The notes: a model not told the origin generated them from the sequence alone. Positions 43,499-53,642 are shown, counted from the first letter of the stretch. The stretch is 64,000 nucleotides of DNA from Pseudomonas sp. B21-056 (GCF_026016325.1 NZ_CP087203.1:5828001-5892000); one strand, 5' to 3'. Numbers and translations: made by a program.

Positions 43499-45668
43499 AC
43501 ACGTTCAAGTCGGTGGCCTTCGGGTCGCCAAAGTCCTGTTCGACTTCGTGAACAACGAAGCCATTCCCGGTACCGGTCTGACCGCCGACCAGTTCTGGGC
43601 CGGTGCCGACAAGGTCATCCACGACCTGGCGCCGAAGAACAAAGCCCTACTCGCCAAACGCGATGATTTCCAGGCTCGGATCGATGCCTGGCACCAGTCG
43701 AAGGCCGGCCAGGCCTTTGATGCCGTGGCTTACAAAGCCTTCCTGCAAGACATTGGATACCTGCTGCCAGAAGCGGCGGATTTCCAGGCTACGACCCAAA
43801 ACGTCGATGACGAAATCGCCCGCATGGCCGGCCCGCAGTTGGTAGTGCCGGTGATGAATGCCCGTTTCGCTCTCAACGCCTCGAACGCCCGCTGGGGTTC
43901 GTTGTACGACGCACTGTACGGCACCGACGCCATCAGCGAAGCCGATGGCGCGGAGAAGGGCAAAGGCTACAACAAGGTTCGTGGCGACAAGGTCATTGCC
44001 TTCGCCCGCGCCTTCCTCGACGAAGCGGCGCCCCTGGCAGCCGGTTCCCACGTCGATTCCACCGCCTACAAGATCGTCGACGGCAAACTGGTGGTCGCAC
44101 TCAAGGGCGGCAGCAACAGCGGCCTGCGTGACGATGCCCAACTGATCGGCTTCCAGGGCGACGCCTCGGCCCCCACCGCGGTTCTGCTGAAGCACAACGG
44201 CCTGCATTTCGAAATCCAGGTCGATGCCAGCACTCCGGTCGGCCAGACCGACGCCGCCGGCGTCAAAGACATCCTGATGGAAGCCGCACTGACCACCATC
44301 ATGGACTGCGAAGACTCGGTCGCCGCCGTCGATGCCGATGACAAGGTGGTGATCTACCGCAACTGGCTCGGCCTGATGAAAGGCGATCTGTCGGAACAGG
44401 TCGCCAAGGGCGGTCAGACGTTTACCCGCACCATGAACCCCGACCGCGCGTACACCGCCGTCGACGGTTCGAGCCTGACGCTGCACGGTCGCTCGCTGTT
44501 GTTCGTGCGCAACGTCGGTCACCTGATGACCATCGACGCGATCCTCGACAAAGACGGCAACGAAGTGCCGGAAGGCATCCTCGATGGCCTGGTCACCAGC
44601 CTGGCGGCGATCCATAGCCTCAACGGCAACACCTCGCGCCGCAACAGCCGTACCGGCTCGGTGTACATCGTCAAGCCGAAGATGCACGGCCCGGAAGAAG
44701 CCGCGTTCACCAACGAACTGTTCGGTCGCGTCGAAGACGTGCTGAACCTGCCGCGCAACACCCTCAAGGTCGGGATCATGGACGAGGAGCGCCGGACCAC
44801 GGTCAACCTCAAGGCCTGCATCAAGGCCGCCAGCGAGCGCGTGGTGTTCATCAACACCGGATTCCTGGACCGCACCGGCGACGAAATCCACACCTCGATG
44901 GAAGCCGGGCCGATGGTGCGCAAGGCCGACATGAAAGCCGAGAAGTGGATCGCCGCCTACGAAAACTGGAACGTCGACATCGGCCTGAGCACCGGCCTGC
45001 AAGGCCGTGCGCAGATCGGCAAGGGTATGTGGGCCATGCCGGACCTGATGGCGGCGATGCTCGAGCAGAAAATCGCCCATCCGATGGCCGGCGCCAACAC
45101 CGCATGGGTTCCATCGCCGACCGCTGCCGCGTTGCATGCGCTGCATTACCACAAGGTCGATGTGTTCGCCCGCCAGGCCGAACTGGCCAAGCGGACCCGC
45201 GCCTCGGTGGATGACATCCTGACCATCCCGCTGGCGGTCAACCCGGGCTGGACGCCGGAGCAGATCAAGAACGAGTTGGACAACAATGCCCAGGGCATCC
45301 TCGGCTACGTGGTGCGCTGGATCGACCAGGGCGTCGGTTGCTCCAAGGTGCCGGACATCAACGACATCGGCCTGATGGAAGACCGTGCGACGCTGCGCAT
45401 CTCCAGCCAGCATATCGCCAACTGGCTGCGCCACGGCATCGTCACGCAGGATCAGGTGATGGAAAGCCTCAAGCGCATGGCGCCAGTGGTGGATCGCCAG
45501 AACGCCAGCGACCCGCTGTACCGTCCGCTGGCACCGGACTTCGACCGCAATATCGCCTTCCAGGCAGCGGTCGAGCTGGTGATCGAAGGCACCCGGCAGC
45601 CCAACGGCTACACCGAGCCGGTGCTGCACCGTCGTCGTCGCGAGTTCAAGGCAGCCAATGGGTTGTGA
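43491..45668 (+). CDS. glcB: Malate synthase G
   Basis: A 725-residue enzyme of the glyoxylate pathway that condenses glyoxylate with acetyl-CoA to malate. Length and sequence fit isoform G: the TIM-barrel segments [32 protein letters not shown] and [13 protein letters not shown] with the conserved Glu/Asp metal ligands are all present. GAGG lies ten bases before ATG 43491. It stands alone, with a strong terminator at 45691-45724. Confidence 0.96.
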   Translation: MTEHVQVGGLRVAKVLFDFVNNEAIPGTGLTADQFWAGADKVIHDLAPKNKALLAKRDDFQARIDAWHQSKAGQAFDAVAYKAFLQDIGYLLPEAADFQATTQNVDDEIARMAGPQLVVPVMNARFALNASNARWGSLYDALYGTDAISEADGAEKGKGYNKVRGDKVIAFARAFLDEAAPLAAGSHVDSTAYKIVDGKLVVALKGGSNSGLRDDAQLIGFQGDASAPTAVLLKHNGLHFEIQVDASTPVGQTDAAGVKDILMEAALTTIMDCEDSVAAVDADDKVVIYRNWLGLMKGDLSEQVAKGGQTFTRTMNPDRAYTAVDGSSLTLHGRSLLFVRNVGHLMTIDAILDKDGNEVPEGILDGLVTSLAAIHSLNGNTSRRNSRTGSVYIVKPKMHGPEEAAFTNELFGRVEDVLNLPRNTLKVGIMDEERRTTVNLKACIKAASERVVFINTGFLDRTGDEIHTSMEAGPMVRKADMKAEKWIAAYENWNVDIGLSTGLQGRAQIGKGMWAMPDLMAAMLEQKIAHPMAGANTAWVPSPTAAALHALHYHKVDVFARQAELAKRTRASVDDILTIPLAVNPGWTPEQIKNELDNNAQGILGYVVRWIDQGVGCSKVPDINDIGLMEDRATLRISSQHIANWLRHGIVTQDQVMESLKRMAPVVDRQNASDPLYRPLAPDFDRNIAFQAAVELVIEGTRQPNGYTEPVLHRRRREFKAANGL

Positions 45669-45690
45669 TTGAGCGGTAGCGATAAATGAG

Positions 45691-45724
45691 GAAGGCCCTG
45701 ATCTTGCGATCAGGGCCTTTTTTG
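45691..45724 (+). terminator. Intrinsic terminator of glcB
   Basis: Stem AGGCCCTGATC/GATCAGGGCCT followed by a run of T. Confidence 0.9.
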
Positions 45725-45738
45725 TTTGCCGTGCAGAC

Positions 45739-45849
45739 CGATCGTCCCCACGCTCCGCGTGGGGATGCCGCAACGGACGCTCCGCGTTCGGCTCTTCGGG
45801 ACGCGGAGCGTCCCAGGCTGCATTCCCACGCGGAGCGTGGGAACGATCG
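45739..45849. repeat. Nested palindromic repeat (CGCGGAGCGTGGG family)
   Basis: Outer arms CGATCGT-CCCACGC and GCGTGGGAACGATCG enclose smaller hairpins built from CCACGCTCCGCGTGG and GACGCTCCGCGTTC/GACGCGGAGCGTC. This is a common intergenic element type in pseudomonads, lying between glcB and the receiver gene. Confidence 0.8.
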
Positions 45850-45856
45850 CTACAGG

Positions 45857-46303
45857 CTAGAGATCCATCCCCAACTCGCGCTTGACCAGCCCCAGCAACT
45901 TCTCCGTATCGATGGGTTTGAGCAAAAAGTCCACCACGCTCAGGTGCATCGCCTCGATGGCGTCCTTCACGTCGGCGTCGCCGGACACGATGATGATCGG
46001 CAGCGCGGCCCGCTCCGACTCGCGGATCAGGCGGATCAGCTCCAGGCCATCGACATTGCCCATGCGCAGGTCAGTGATCAGCAGGCCGATCGACGGCTTG
46101 GTTTCCAGCATCTTGAGCGCAGTTTCGCCACTGGCGGCGGTCATGCAGTGGATACCGTCCAACGCCAGGATTTCCGACAGCAGCTCGCGGGCGTCCTTGT
46201 CGTCATCGACGATCAAGACCCGCTGCGGCGGCAGATCAGGCTCCAGCATGACGGCACTCAACGCTTCGCGCTCGGCGTCACTCAAAATATCGTGGTCGGA
46301 CAT
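45857..46303 (-). CDS. Single-domain response regulator
   Basis: A 148-residue protein with one receiver domain: acidic pocket VDDD (33-35), phosphoacceptor Asp78 in LLITDLRM, Ser107 in IIIVSGD and Lys129 in FLLKPID. There is no output domain. The 25-residue N-terminal extension (MSDHDILSDAEREALSAVM) has no known motif. No kinase is adjacent. It diverges from the cNMP/CBS gene, and a functional link is possible. Confidence 0.88.
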   Translation of the reverse strand: MSDHDILSDAEREALSAVMLEPDLPPQRVLIVDDDKDARELLSEILALDGIHCMTAASGETALKMLETKPSIGLLITDLRMGNVDGLELIRLIRESERAALPIIIVSGDADVKDAIEAMHLSVVDFLLKPIDTEKLLGLVKRELGMDL

Positions 46304-46561
46304 GGTGCTCTCTATGTTCTTAAATCGATCCCCTGGCACAGTGGTCAGACATCGTTCGGCAGCGCTTCAATGTGCACTTCGTCGGATTTTTTTCCAAGAA
46401 AATTCAGTGAAGATTTTTTCAAGGCCTCGCGCCGGACTTTTCCGCAGGTCCAGCCCCTTTGCAGGAACCTAGACTTACGTCCAATGGGCACTCCCCCTTC
46501 AGAGGTCGACCATGGGGAACAGATCCGACCACAACAATTCAAAAAAGATTGCGCAATGGTT

Positions 46562-48496
46562 ATGAAAAAAGCGGACGCCTTCATCCAGGCAGGGAAAACC
46601 GCAGTGTTGCAGAACATCCAGGGGACGCTGCAGTTTCTTCAGCGCTTTCCCCCGTTCAACCAGATGGAAAATGCTCACCTGGCCTATCTGGTCGAACAAT
46701 GCCTGCTGCGCTTCTACGCTCCGGGCGAAACCATCATCAAACCGGCCGACGGTCCGGTGGAACACTTCTACGTCGTCAAGCAGGGCCGGGTGGTGGGTGA
46801 ACGCCCGCATTCGGCCAAGGGTGGCACCGAGACCACTTTCGAAATCACCACCGGCGAATGCTTTCCCCTCGCCGCCTTGCTGGGGGAAAGGGCCACGCGC
46901 ACCGAGCACCGGGCCGGCGAGGACACGTTCTGCCTGCAATTGAACAAGCAGGCCTTCATCAAGTTGTTCGCTTTGTCCGGCCCGTTTCGCGATTTCGCCC
47001 TGCGCGGGGTCAGCAGCCTGCTCGACCAGGTCAACCAGCAGGTCCAGCAAAAATCCGCGCAGACCCTCGGTACTCAATATTCCCTGAACACGCGGCTGGG
47101 TGAGTTGGCGATGCGGCATCCGGTGAGTTGCGGCCCTGACACACCCCTGCGCGAAGCCGTGAAGCTGATGCACGAACAGCAGGTCGGCAGCATCGTGGTG
47201 GTGGACGACCACAAGGCGCCCCTGGGGATTTTTACCCTGCGCGACCTCCGGCATGTGGTGGCCGACGGTTCCGGGGATTTTTCCCAGGCCATCGCGGCGC
47301 ACATGACCCAGGCACCGTTTTTTCTTTCGCCGGACCACAGCGCCTTCGACGCGGCCATCGCCATGACCGAGCGCCACATTGCCCATGTCTGCCTGGTCAA
47401 GGAACAGCGTCTGTGTGGCGTGGTGTCGGAACGCGATCTGTTTTCCCTGCAGCGAGTCGACCTGGTGCACCTGGCCCGGACCATTCGCAGCGCCCCCCGG
47501 GTGGAAAATCTGGTGGTCCTGCGGGGCGAAATCGGCCAACTGGTGGAACGCATGCTGGCCCATGGCGCGTCGTCGACCCAGATCACCCACATCATCACCC
47601 TGCTCAACGACCACACCGTGAGCCGGGTCATCGAGTTGACCCTGGCGGAGAAAGGCGATCCGGGGGTGCCGTTCAGTTGGCTGTGCTTCGGCAGTGAAGG
47701 CCGGCGCGAGCAGACGCTGCACACCGACCAGGACAACGGCATCCTGTTCGAGGCCCGGGATGCGGCCCATGCGGCGCAGATCCGCGGCCTGCTGCTACCC
47801 ATCGCCCAACAGATCAACCAGAGCCTGGCGCTGTGCGGCTTCACGTTGTGCAAGGGCAACATCATGGCCGGCAACCCGGAGCTGTGCCTGTCCCGCGCCG
47901 AATGGTCCCGGCGCTTTGCCGCGTTCATTCGCGAAGCGACGCCGGAAAACCTGCTGGGCTCGAGCATCTACTTCGACCTGCGGGTGGTCTGGGGCGATGA
48001 GCAAGGCTGCGAGCAGTTGCGCCGGCAGATCCTCGATCAGGTGGGCGACAACCGTCTGTTCCAGCGCATGATGGCCGAGAATGCACTGCGTCATCGTCCG
48101 CCGGTCGGGCGTTTCCGGGATTTCGTGCTGAGCCGCAAGAACGGCGAGAAGGCCACCCTGGATTTGAAAGTGCAGGGCCTGACGCCTTTTGTCGACGGCG
48201 CCCGCCTGCTGGCGCTGGCCAACGGCATCGAGGCCAACAACACCCTCGAACGCCTACGGCAACTGGTCGCCAGGGAAGTGATCGAACCCCTGGATGGCGC
48301 AGCCTATGAAGAGGCCTACCACTTCATCCAGCAGACCCGTATGCAGCAACACCAATTGCAGACCCGGGAGAACCTGCCCTATTCCAACCGCGTCGACCCC
48401 GACAGCCTCAATCACCTGGATCGACGGATCCTGCGTGAATCCCTGCGCCAGGCCCAACGCCTGCAAAGCAGCCTGACGTTGAGGTATCAGCTATGA
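46562..48496 (+). CDS. Cyclic-nucleotide/CBS/DUF294 nucleotidyltransferase-like signalling protein
   Basis: A 644-residue protein. Residues about 25-150 form a cyclic-nucleotide-binding domain (LRFYAPGETIIKPADGPVEHFYVVKQGRVVGE, in two blocks). Two CBS domains follow (about 180-300: MRHPVSCGPDTPLREAVKLM and MTQAPFFLSPDHSAFDAAI). DUF294 starts near 370 with CFGSEGRREQTLHTDQDNGILFE, a nucleotidyltransferase GS..R...D.D pattern. Such proteins stand beside exonuclease genes and acetate genes in pseudomonads. The start is ambiguous between ATG 46556 and 46562; no good ribosome site is visible. Confidence 0.88.
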   Translation: MKKADAFIQAGKTAVLQNIQGTLQFLQRFPPFNQMENAHLAYLVEQCLLRFYAPGETIIKPADGPVEHFYVVKQGRVVGERPHSAKGGTETTFEITTGECFPLAALLGERATRTEHRAGEDTFCLQLNKQAFIKLFALSGPFRDFALRGVSSLLDQVNQQVQQKSAQTLGTQYSLNTRLGELAMRHPVSCGPDTPLREAVKLMHEQQVGSIVVVDDHKAPLGIFTLRDLRHVVADGSGDFSQAIAAHMTQAPFFLSPDHSAFDAAIAMTERHIAHVCLVKEQRLCGVVSERDLFSLQRVDLVHLARTIRSAPRVENLVVLRGEIGQLVERMLAHGASSTQITHIITLLNDHTVSRVIELTLAEKGDPGVPFSWLCFGSEGRREQTLHTDQDNGILFEARDAAHAAQIRGLLLPIAQQINQSLALCGFTLCKGNIMAGNPELCLSRAEWSRRFAAFIREATPENLLGSSIYFDLRVVWGDEQGCEQLRRQILDQVGDNRLFQRMMAENALRHRPPVGRFRDFVLSRKNGEKATLDLKVQGLTPFVDGARLLALANGIEANNTLERLRQLVAREVIEPLDGAAYEEAYHFIQQTRMQQHQLQTRENLPYSNRVDPDSLNHLDRRILRESLRQAQRLQSSLTLRYQL

Positions 48497-49200
48497 ACCT
48501 GTTTTCCTGGTTGCGCCCGGCTCAGCCGACGTTGCCGGACGCGTTGCAGCGACGCCTGGACAAGCTGTCACCGCCCTCGCCCCTGGATGAGCGCAGTTTG
48601 CGGGAGCAGCGCTGGGTCGTGGTGGACCTGGAAACCACCGGCCTGAATCTGAACAAGGATCAGGTGCTGTCCATCGGCGCGGTGGTGATCGAAGACGGCG
48701 CTATCGATTTCAGCCAACAGTTCGAGCGCACCTTGCAATGCGAAAAGCAGAAGCTCGGACCGAGTGTGTTGATTCATGGCCTGGCACCGAGCGCAATCGC
48801 CGCCGGCAGCGACCCGGCCGAAGCACTGTTGGGGTTCATGGAATTCGTCGGCGACAGCCCGCTGCTGGCCTTCCATGCGCCCTTCGATGCCCACATGCTC
48901 GGACGCGCACTGAAAGACTACCTGGGCTATCGCTTGCAGCACCCGTTCCTCGACGTCGCCGACCTGGCGCCGATGCTCTGCCCCCAGGCAGGGTTACGCA
49001 AGGCGGGCCTGGACGACTGGATCGACGCGTTCAAGCTGCAAGTCGTCGATCGTCACAACGCCAACGCCGACGCCCTGGCCACGGCCGAGCTGGCATTGAT
49101 CCTGTTCAGTCGCGCCCGCCAGCAACAGATCCACAGCCCACTCAACCTGCAACAGTGCCTGGGGCAGTGGAAGCGGCGGCAGCAGGCGCCTTCGATCTGA
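48493..49200 (+). CDS. DnaQ-type 3'-5' exonuclease
   Basis: A 235-residue DEDDh exonuclease. ExoI is VVDLETTGL (Asp45, Glu47), ExoII includes HAPFDAHMLGRAL, and ExoIII has DRHNANADALATAEL (His, Asp). It starts four bases before the stop of the cNMP/CBS gene (ATGA), so the two proteins are made together. The substrate is unknown; this is an epsilon-like exonuclease outside the polymerase. Confidence 0.9.
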   Translation: MNLFSWLRPAQPTLPDALQRRLDKLSPPSPLDERSLREQRWVVVDLETTGLNLNKDQVLSIGAVVIEDGAIDFSQQFERTLQCEKQKLGPSVLIHGLAPSAIAAGSDPAEALLGFMEFVGDSPLLAFHAPFDAHMLGRALKDYLGYRLQHPFLDVADLAPMLCPQAGLRKAGLDDWIDAFKLQVVDRHNANADALATAELALILFSRARQQQIHSPLNLQQCLGQWKRRQQAPSI

Positions 49201-49228
49201 ATTCCCCTGGCGATGAACACCCTACCCT

Positions 49229-49313
49229 GTGGGAGCCTGCTCGCGACAGCGGTATATCAGTCGACATCAAGGTTGAATGACAGACTGCTATCGCGAGCAG
49301 GCTCGCTCCCACA
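49229..49313. repeat. REP pair before fecI
   Basis: Inverted copies of the GAGCGAGCCTGCTCGC unit; the left one is missing a GCGA step (GGGAGCCTGCTCGCGA). Confidence 0.85.
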
Positions 49314-49376
49314 GTTTCCAAACTCGATCATCCCGACCAGACCAATTGCATTCCCGCCCCCGCCTCTGCCACAATC

Positions 49377-49395
49377 GCGAACAATTCTCGTTACT
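49377..49395 (+). promoter_or_regulatory. Probable Fur box upstream of fecI
   Basis: GCGAACAATTCTCGTTACT resembles the Fur-box 19-mer in the AATTCTC core, and stands 21 bp before the fecI start. Match to the consensus is about half, so this is tentative. Confidence 0.5.
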
Positions 49396-49415
49396 TAAAA
49401 CATCGGTGATGCTCC

Positions 49416-49934
49416 GTGTCGTCAGTTCCTAGCCCCCACAACGATCTGGTTGGTGCGTTGTACCGTGACCATCGCGGTTGGCTATTGGCCTGGTTGCGGC
49501 GCAATGTGGCCTGCCCACAACGGGCCGAGGATTTGAGCCAGGACACGTTCGTGCGCCTGCTCGGCCGTGATGAACTGACGACACCCCGCGAGCCCCGGGC
49601 ATTCCTGGTGGCCATCGCCAAAGGCCTGTTGTTCGACTATTTCCGTCGGGCAGCCCTGGAGCAGGCTTACCTCACCGAACTGATGCTGATTCCCGAAGGC
49701 GAACAGCCGTCGCTGGAAGAACAGCAATTGATCCTCGAAGACCTCAGGCAGATCGATCGCCTGCTCGGCAAGCTGTCGAGCAAGGCCCGCGCCGCGTTCC
49801 TGTACAACCGGCTCGACGGCCTCGGCCACGCCGAAATCGCCAGGCGCCTGGGGGTTTCGGTGCCGCGGGTGCGCCAGTATCTGGCCCAGGGCATCCGACA
49901 GTGCTACATCGCACTCTATGGGGAGCCGACATGA
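49416..49934 (+). CDS. FecI-type ECF sigma factor
   Basis: A 172-residue iron-starvation sigma factor. Region 2 is visible in LYRDHRGWLLAWLRRNVACPQRAEDLSQDTFVRLL (in blocks), and region 4 in ALFL-like ARAAFLYNRLDGLGHAEIARRLGVSVPRVRQYL. It should recognise the promoter of the TonB receptor gene below, under control of FecR. The start is GTG 49416; no strong ribosome site is seen. Its stop overlaps fecR. Confidence 0.92.
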   Translation: MSSVPSPHNDLVGALYRDHRGWLLAWLRRNVACPQRAEDLSQDTFVRLLGRDELTTPREPRAFLVAIAKGLLFDYFRRAALEQAYLTELMLIPEGEQPSLEEQQLILEDLRQIDRLLGKLSSKARAAFLYNRLDGLGHAEIARRLGVSVPRVRQYLAQGIRQCYIALYGEPT

Positions 49935-50914
49935 GCCCGGCCCCTTCCAGACCGGTCTCGGCCGGCGTACTGGATGCCGCCATTGCCTGGCAGTTGTCGC
50001 TGGACGCCGGCAGCGCCAGCACCCAGGAGCGCGAAGCGTTCGCCCGCTGGCACGCCGCCGACGAAGAACATGCCCGGGCCTGGCGACAGTTGGGCATGCT
50101 CGACCAGCGCTTCAGCGTCGCCAACGGACCGGCGCGGGCCGCGCTGTTGCAATCGCGGGTGAGTATCCGACGCCGGCTACGCAAGGTGGGCAGCGGCCTG
50201 GCCAGTATTGTCGCGGTCATCGGCCTGGCATTGTTTGCCGGTGAACGTTACCTGCCGCTGGACTACTGGCTGGCCGATCAACGCACCGCCACCGGCGAGC
50301 AGCGCACCCTGCGCCTGGCCGACGGCACGCTGATCAACCTCAACACCCACAGTGCCCTCGACGTGCGTTTCGACGAAAAACAACGCCGCGTTGTGCTCCA
50401 GGAAGGCGAGATCCTGGTGGAGACCGGCCACAACGACCCGCGTCCGTTCATCGTTGAAACCCGCGAAGGCAGCCTGCGTGCCTTGGGCACACGGTTCCTG
50501 GTCAAGCGCGAGGACGACGGCACTCGCCTGAGCGTGTTGAAATCCGCCGTAGCCGCCCATCCGCAGGCGACGGAACAAGAACAGATCTTGCGCGAAGGCC
50601 AGCAAGTGCTGATGCGCCGTGACGGCCTCGGCCCCACCCTGGCCCTGAGCCCCGGCGCCGATGCCTGGACCCGGGGCATGCTGGTGGTAGACAACGCGCG
50701 CCTTGAAGATCTGGTGCATGAGCTGGGGCGCTATCGGCGCGGCTACCTGGGCGTCGAGCCAAACGTGGCGGACTTGCGCATCACCGGCAGCTTCCCGCTG
50801 CACGACACCGACCTGGCCCTGAGCGCGTTGCTGCCGACCTTGCCGGTGCAGATCGAGCATCGCACGCGGTGGTGGGTGGTGGTGCAACCCCGGACCGAAA
50901 CCAAGGCCCGATAG
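49931..50914 (+). CDS. FecR-type anti-sigma regulator
   Basis: A 327-residue inner-membrane regulator that holds the sigma factor and receives the receptor signal. The N-terminal cytoplasmic part has FARWHAADEEHARAWRQL (DUF4880-like), one membrane helix is VGSGLASIVAVIGLALFAGE (near residue 90), and the periplasmic FecR domain follows (RTLRLADGTLINLNTHSALDV). The ATG 49931 overlaps the fecI stop by four bases. Confidence 0.92.
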   Translation: MSPAPSRPVSAGVLDAAIAWQLSLDAGSASTQEREAFARWHAADEEHARAWRQLGMLDQRFSVANGPARAALLQSRVSIRRRLRKVGSGLASIVAVIGLALFAGERYLPLDYWLADQRTATGEQRTLRLADGTLINLNTHSALDVRFDEKQRRVVLQEGEILVETGHNDPRPFIVETREGSLRALGTRFLVKREDDGTRLSVLKSAVAAHPQATEQEQILREGQQVLMRRDGLGPTLALSPGADAWTRGMLVVDNARLEDLVHELGRYRRGYLGVEPNVADLRITGSFPLHDTDLALSALLPTLPVQIEHRTRWWVVVQPRTETKAR

Positions 50915-50933
50915 ATGGATACCCGTGAGATCG

Positions 50934-51008
50934 CCTTCGCGAGCAGGCTCGCTCCCACATTGATGGGTGTGCGCAGATCCATTGTGGGAGCGAGCCTGCT
51001 CGCGAAGG
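50934..51008. repeat. REP pair between fecR and the receptor gene
   Basis: Inverted copies of the GAGCGAGCCTGCTCGC unit. A 7-bp tandem repeat follows 40 bp later. Confidence 0.85.
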
Positions 51009-51048
51009 GGCCATCAGCCCCGCAAAAAATGGAGCTGGTCTTCCGATC

Positions 51049-51118
51049 TGAATCCTGAATCCTGAATCCTGAATCCTGAATCCTGAATCCTGAATCCTGA
51101 ATCCTGAATCCTGAATCC
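51049..51118. repeat. Ten perfect copies of a 7-bp tandem repeat
   Basis: TGAATCC is repeated ten times without error (70 bp), ending 85 bp before the receptor ATG. Directly upstream is TCTTCCGATCT (51039-51049), identical to the end of an Illumina adapter, so an assembly artefact cannot be excluded. Confidence 0.95.
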
Positions 51119-51203
51119 AGATTATTTTCATCCCCCCCTATCACTTTTCAATTTTCATCCGGCATCCAGGCAATTGAGAAATATTTTCATTCAGGAGCCG
51201 CGT

Positions 51204-53642
51204 ATGTCCCGCCCGCTAGACACCTTGTTGCGCCCCAGCCTGTTGGCCATCGCCATCGTCCTTACCGTCCCGTTGGTCAGCGGCCCGCTGCTGGCGGCCG
51301 AGCAGGCGTCCAGCGTGCGCACTTACAACCTGCCCGTCGCGTCACTGGCCAGCACCCTGAACCAGATCGCCAGCCAGGCCGGCCTCGCCCTGAGCCTGAA
51401 TCCAGCGCTGGCCGCAGGCAAAACCTCGGCCCCGGTCCAGGGCCAGTTCGATGCCACGGGCGCATTGCGTGAAGCCCTGCGCGGCACCGGTTTGCAACTG
51501 CAACAGAGCGGCACTGGCACCTACAGCCTGGTGGCGATACCCGAAGGTGTCATGGCCCTGCCGGAAACCAGCGTGATCGGCGCCGGCCTGAGCGAAAGCG
51601 CCTGGGGTCCGAGCGAGAGCTATGCGGCCACCCGCACCGCCGCGGGCACCAAGACCGATACGCCGATCGTCGAACTGCCGCGCTCGGTCTCGGTGGTGAC
51701 GCGCCAGCAAATGGAGGATCGCTCGGTCCTCAACCTCAACGACGCCCTGCGCTACACCGCCGGGGTGCAGAGCAGCGGCTACGGCTCGGACTCGCGTAAC
51801 GACTGGCTGCTGGTGCGCGGTTTCGTGCCGACCCAGTTCCTCGATGGCCTGCCGCTGCCCAAGGGCAACTACATCACGCCGAAAATCGAGCCCTGGAACC
51901 TGGAGCGCATCGCCGTGCTGCGCGGCCCGGCATCGTCGGTCTACGGCCAGACGCCACCCGGCGGCATGCTCGACATGGTCAGCCGGCGCCCGCAAGCCGA
52001 GAGCAGCCACGAAGTCGAGTTGCAGGCCGGCAGCTACGAACACAAACAGATCAACTTCGACAGCACCGGCAACATCGATGACGAAGGTCAGTTCCTCTAT
52101 CGGCTCAGCGGCACCGTGCGCGACAGCAATGCCCAGGTCGATCACATCCCGGACAAGCGCTACAACATCGCCCCGAGCCTGACCTGGAACATCAATGACG
52201 ACACCCGCCTGACCTTGCTGTCCCAGTACACCCGCGACGACACCGGCATCACCGGGCAATTCCTGCCATTGCAGGGCACCAAACTGGCGTCGCCGGCCGG
52301 CAGGATTTCCCACCACAAGAACCTCGGCGATCCGGACTGGGAATTCTACGACCGCACCTACTACGCCCTCGGCTATGCCTTTGAACATCGCTTCAACGAC
52401 ACCTGGCAGTTCCGCCAGAACCTGCGCTACACCAAGAGCGACCTGGAATTCCAGGGTCTCACTGCGGGCGGATCGTTCTTCCCGGCGGGGCCCGACGAAG
52501 CCGTGAGCGCCGACGGCACCGTCAAGCGCAGCGCCGGTATCGTTGACGAAGACATCAGCCAGTTCGCCGTGGACAACAATTTCCAGGCGGACTTCCAGAC
52601 CGGCGCCCTGGACCACACGCTGTTGCTTGGCCTGGACCATCAGCGCTCCAACAGCAATTCGCGCTGGAAATGGGGTTCCACGGGCGTCCCGACCACCAAC
52701 ATCAACAACCCAATCTATGGGCAGGATTTTTCCAACGTCCAGTACTTCACCATGTATGACTACAACCAGAAGACCCAGCAGACCGGCCTCTACGTCCAGG
52801 ACCAGATAGCTCTGGACAACTGGCGCCTGACCCTCGGCGGTCGTGAGGACTGGATTCACACCGGCACTGTCTTCCACAACCAGAACGATGCCACCAATAC
52901 CCAGCGCGACAAGAAATTCAGCGGCAACGCGGCATTGAGTTACGTCTTCGACAACGGCGTAACACCGTACATTTCCTTCGCCCAATCCTTCCAGGCGGCG
53001 GCCGGTACCAACGTCAACAGCACCGATGCGTTCAAGCCGACCGAAGGCGAACAGTACGAAGTGGGTATCAAGTACCAGCCACCCGGCACCAAAACCCTGC
53101 TGACGGCGGCGGTGTTCGACCTGACCCAGAAAAACAACTCCGTCACTGAAAACAGCATCACTCGCCAGGTCGGTGAGGTGCGGGTACGCGGCCTGGAACT
53201 GGAAGCCTCCGGCGACGTCACCGACAACCTGAAACTGATCGGCTCCTACACCTACAACGACAGCGAAATCACCCAGGGCACCGCAGCCGAGAAAGGCCAG
53301 CGCATGGCCCAGGTGCCGCGTAACCAGGCCACCGCGTGGGCCGACTACACCTGGCACAACGGCCCGCTCGATGGCTTCGGGGTCGGCGCGGGTGTGCGCT
53401 ATGTCGGCGACACCTACGGCAATACCACCAACACCGATTGGGGCCATGTCGGCTCCTACACCGTCTACGACGCCTCGGCCCATTACGACCTGGGGCGCGT
53501 GAGCAGTTCCCTCAAAGGGGTATCGGTGGCGGTGGACGCGAAGAACATTTTCAACAAGGACTACCTCTCCACCTGCGACGGTTTCTATTGCTACTACGGC
53601 GACCAACGCAACGTGGTCGCGAGTGTGAATTACAAGTGGTAA
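51204..53642 (+). CDS. TonB-dependent siderophore receptor with STN signalling domain
   Basis: An outer-membrane receptor of 812 residues. A signal peptide ends near LLAAEQ (about residue 30). The STN domain (about 35-115: TYNLPVASLASTLNQIASQAGLALSL in blocks) signals to FecR. A plug (VELPRSVSVVTRQQMEDRSVLNLNDAL) and a long beta-barrel follow, ending in ASVNYKW with the typical terminal aromatic. It fits ferric-siderophore receptors; the ligand is unknown. Its promoter should be FecI-dependent. It sits in the FecI-FecR-receptor order. Confidence 0.93.
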   Translation: MSRPLDTLLRPSLLAIAIVLTVPLVSGPLLAAEQASSVRTYNLPVASLASTLNQIASQAGLALSLNPALAAGKTSAPVQGQFDATGALREALRGTGLQLQQSGTGTYSLVAIPEGVMALPETSVIGAGLSESAWGPSESYAATRTAAGTKTDTPIVELPRSVSVVTRQQMEDRSVLNLNDALRYTAGVQSSGYGSDSRNDWLLVRGFVPTQFLDGLPLPKGNYITPKIEPWNLERIAVLRGPASSVYGQTPPGGMLDMVSRRPQAESSHEVELQAGSYEHKQINFDSTGNIDDEGQFLYRLSGTVRDSNAQVDHIPDKRYNIAPSLTWNINDDTRLTLLSQYTRDDTGITGQFLPLQGTKLASPAGRISHHKNLGDPDWEFYDRTYYALGYAFEHRFNDTWQFRQNLRYTKSDLEFQGLTAGGSFFPAGPDEAVSADGTVKRSAGIVDEDISQFAVDNNFQADFQTGALDHTLLLGLDHQRSNSNSRWKWGSTGVPTTNINNPIYGQDFSNVQYFTMYDYNQKTQQTGLYVQDQIALDNWRLTLGGREDWIHTGTVFHNQNDATNTQRDKKFSGNAALSYVFDNGVTPYISFAQSFQAAAGTNVNSTDAFKPTEGEQYEVGIKYQPPGTKTLLTAAVFDLTQKNNSVTENSITRQVGEVRVRGLELEASGDVTDNLKLIGSYTYNDSEITQGTAAEKGQRMAQVPRNQATAWADYTWHNGPLDGFGVGAGVRYVGDTYGNTTNTDWGHVGSYTVYDASAHYDLGRVSSSLKGVSVAVDAKNIFNKDYLSTCDGFYCYYGDQRNVVASVNYKW

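Noticed and set aside
45686..46555. Upstream in-frame extension of the cNMP/CBS gene
   Set aside because: The extension overlaps the receiver gene on the other strand and a repeat element, and the family N-terminus begins at 46556 or 46562.
51049..51118. CRISPR array
   Set aside because: The repeat unit is 7 bp without spacers; it is a simple tandem repeat.
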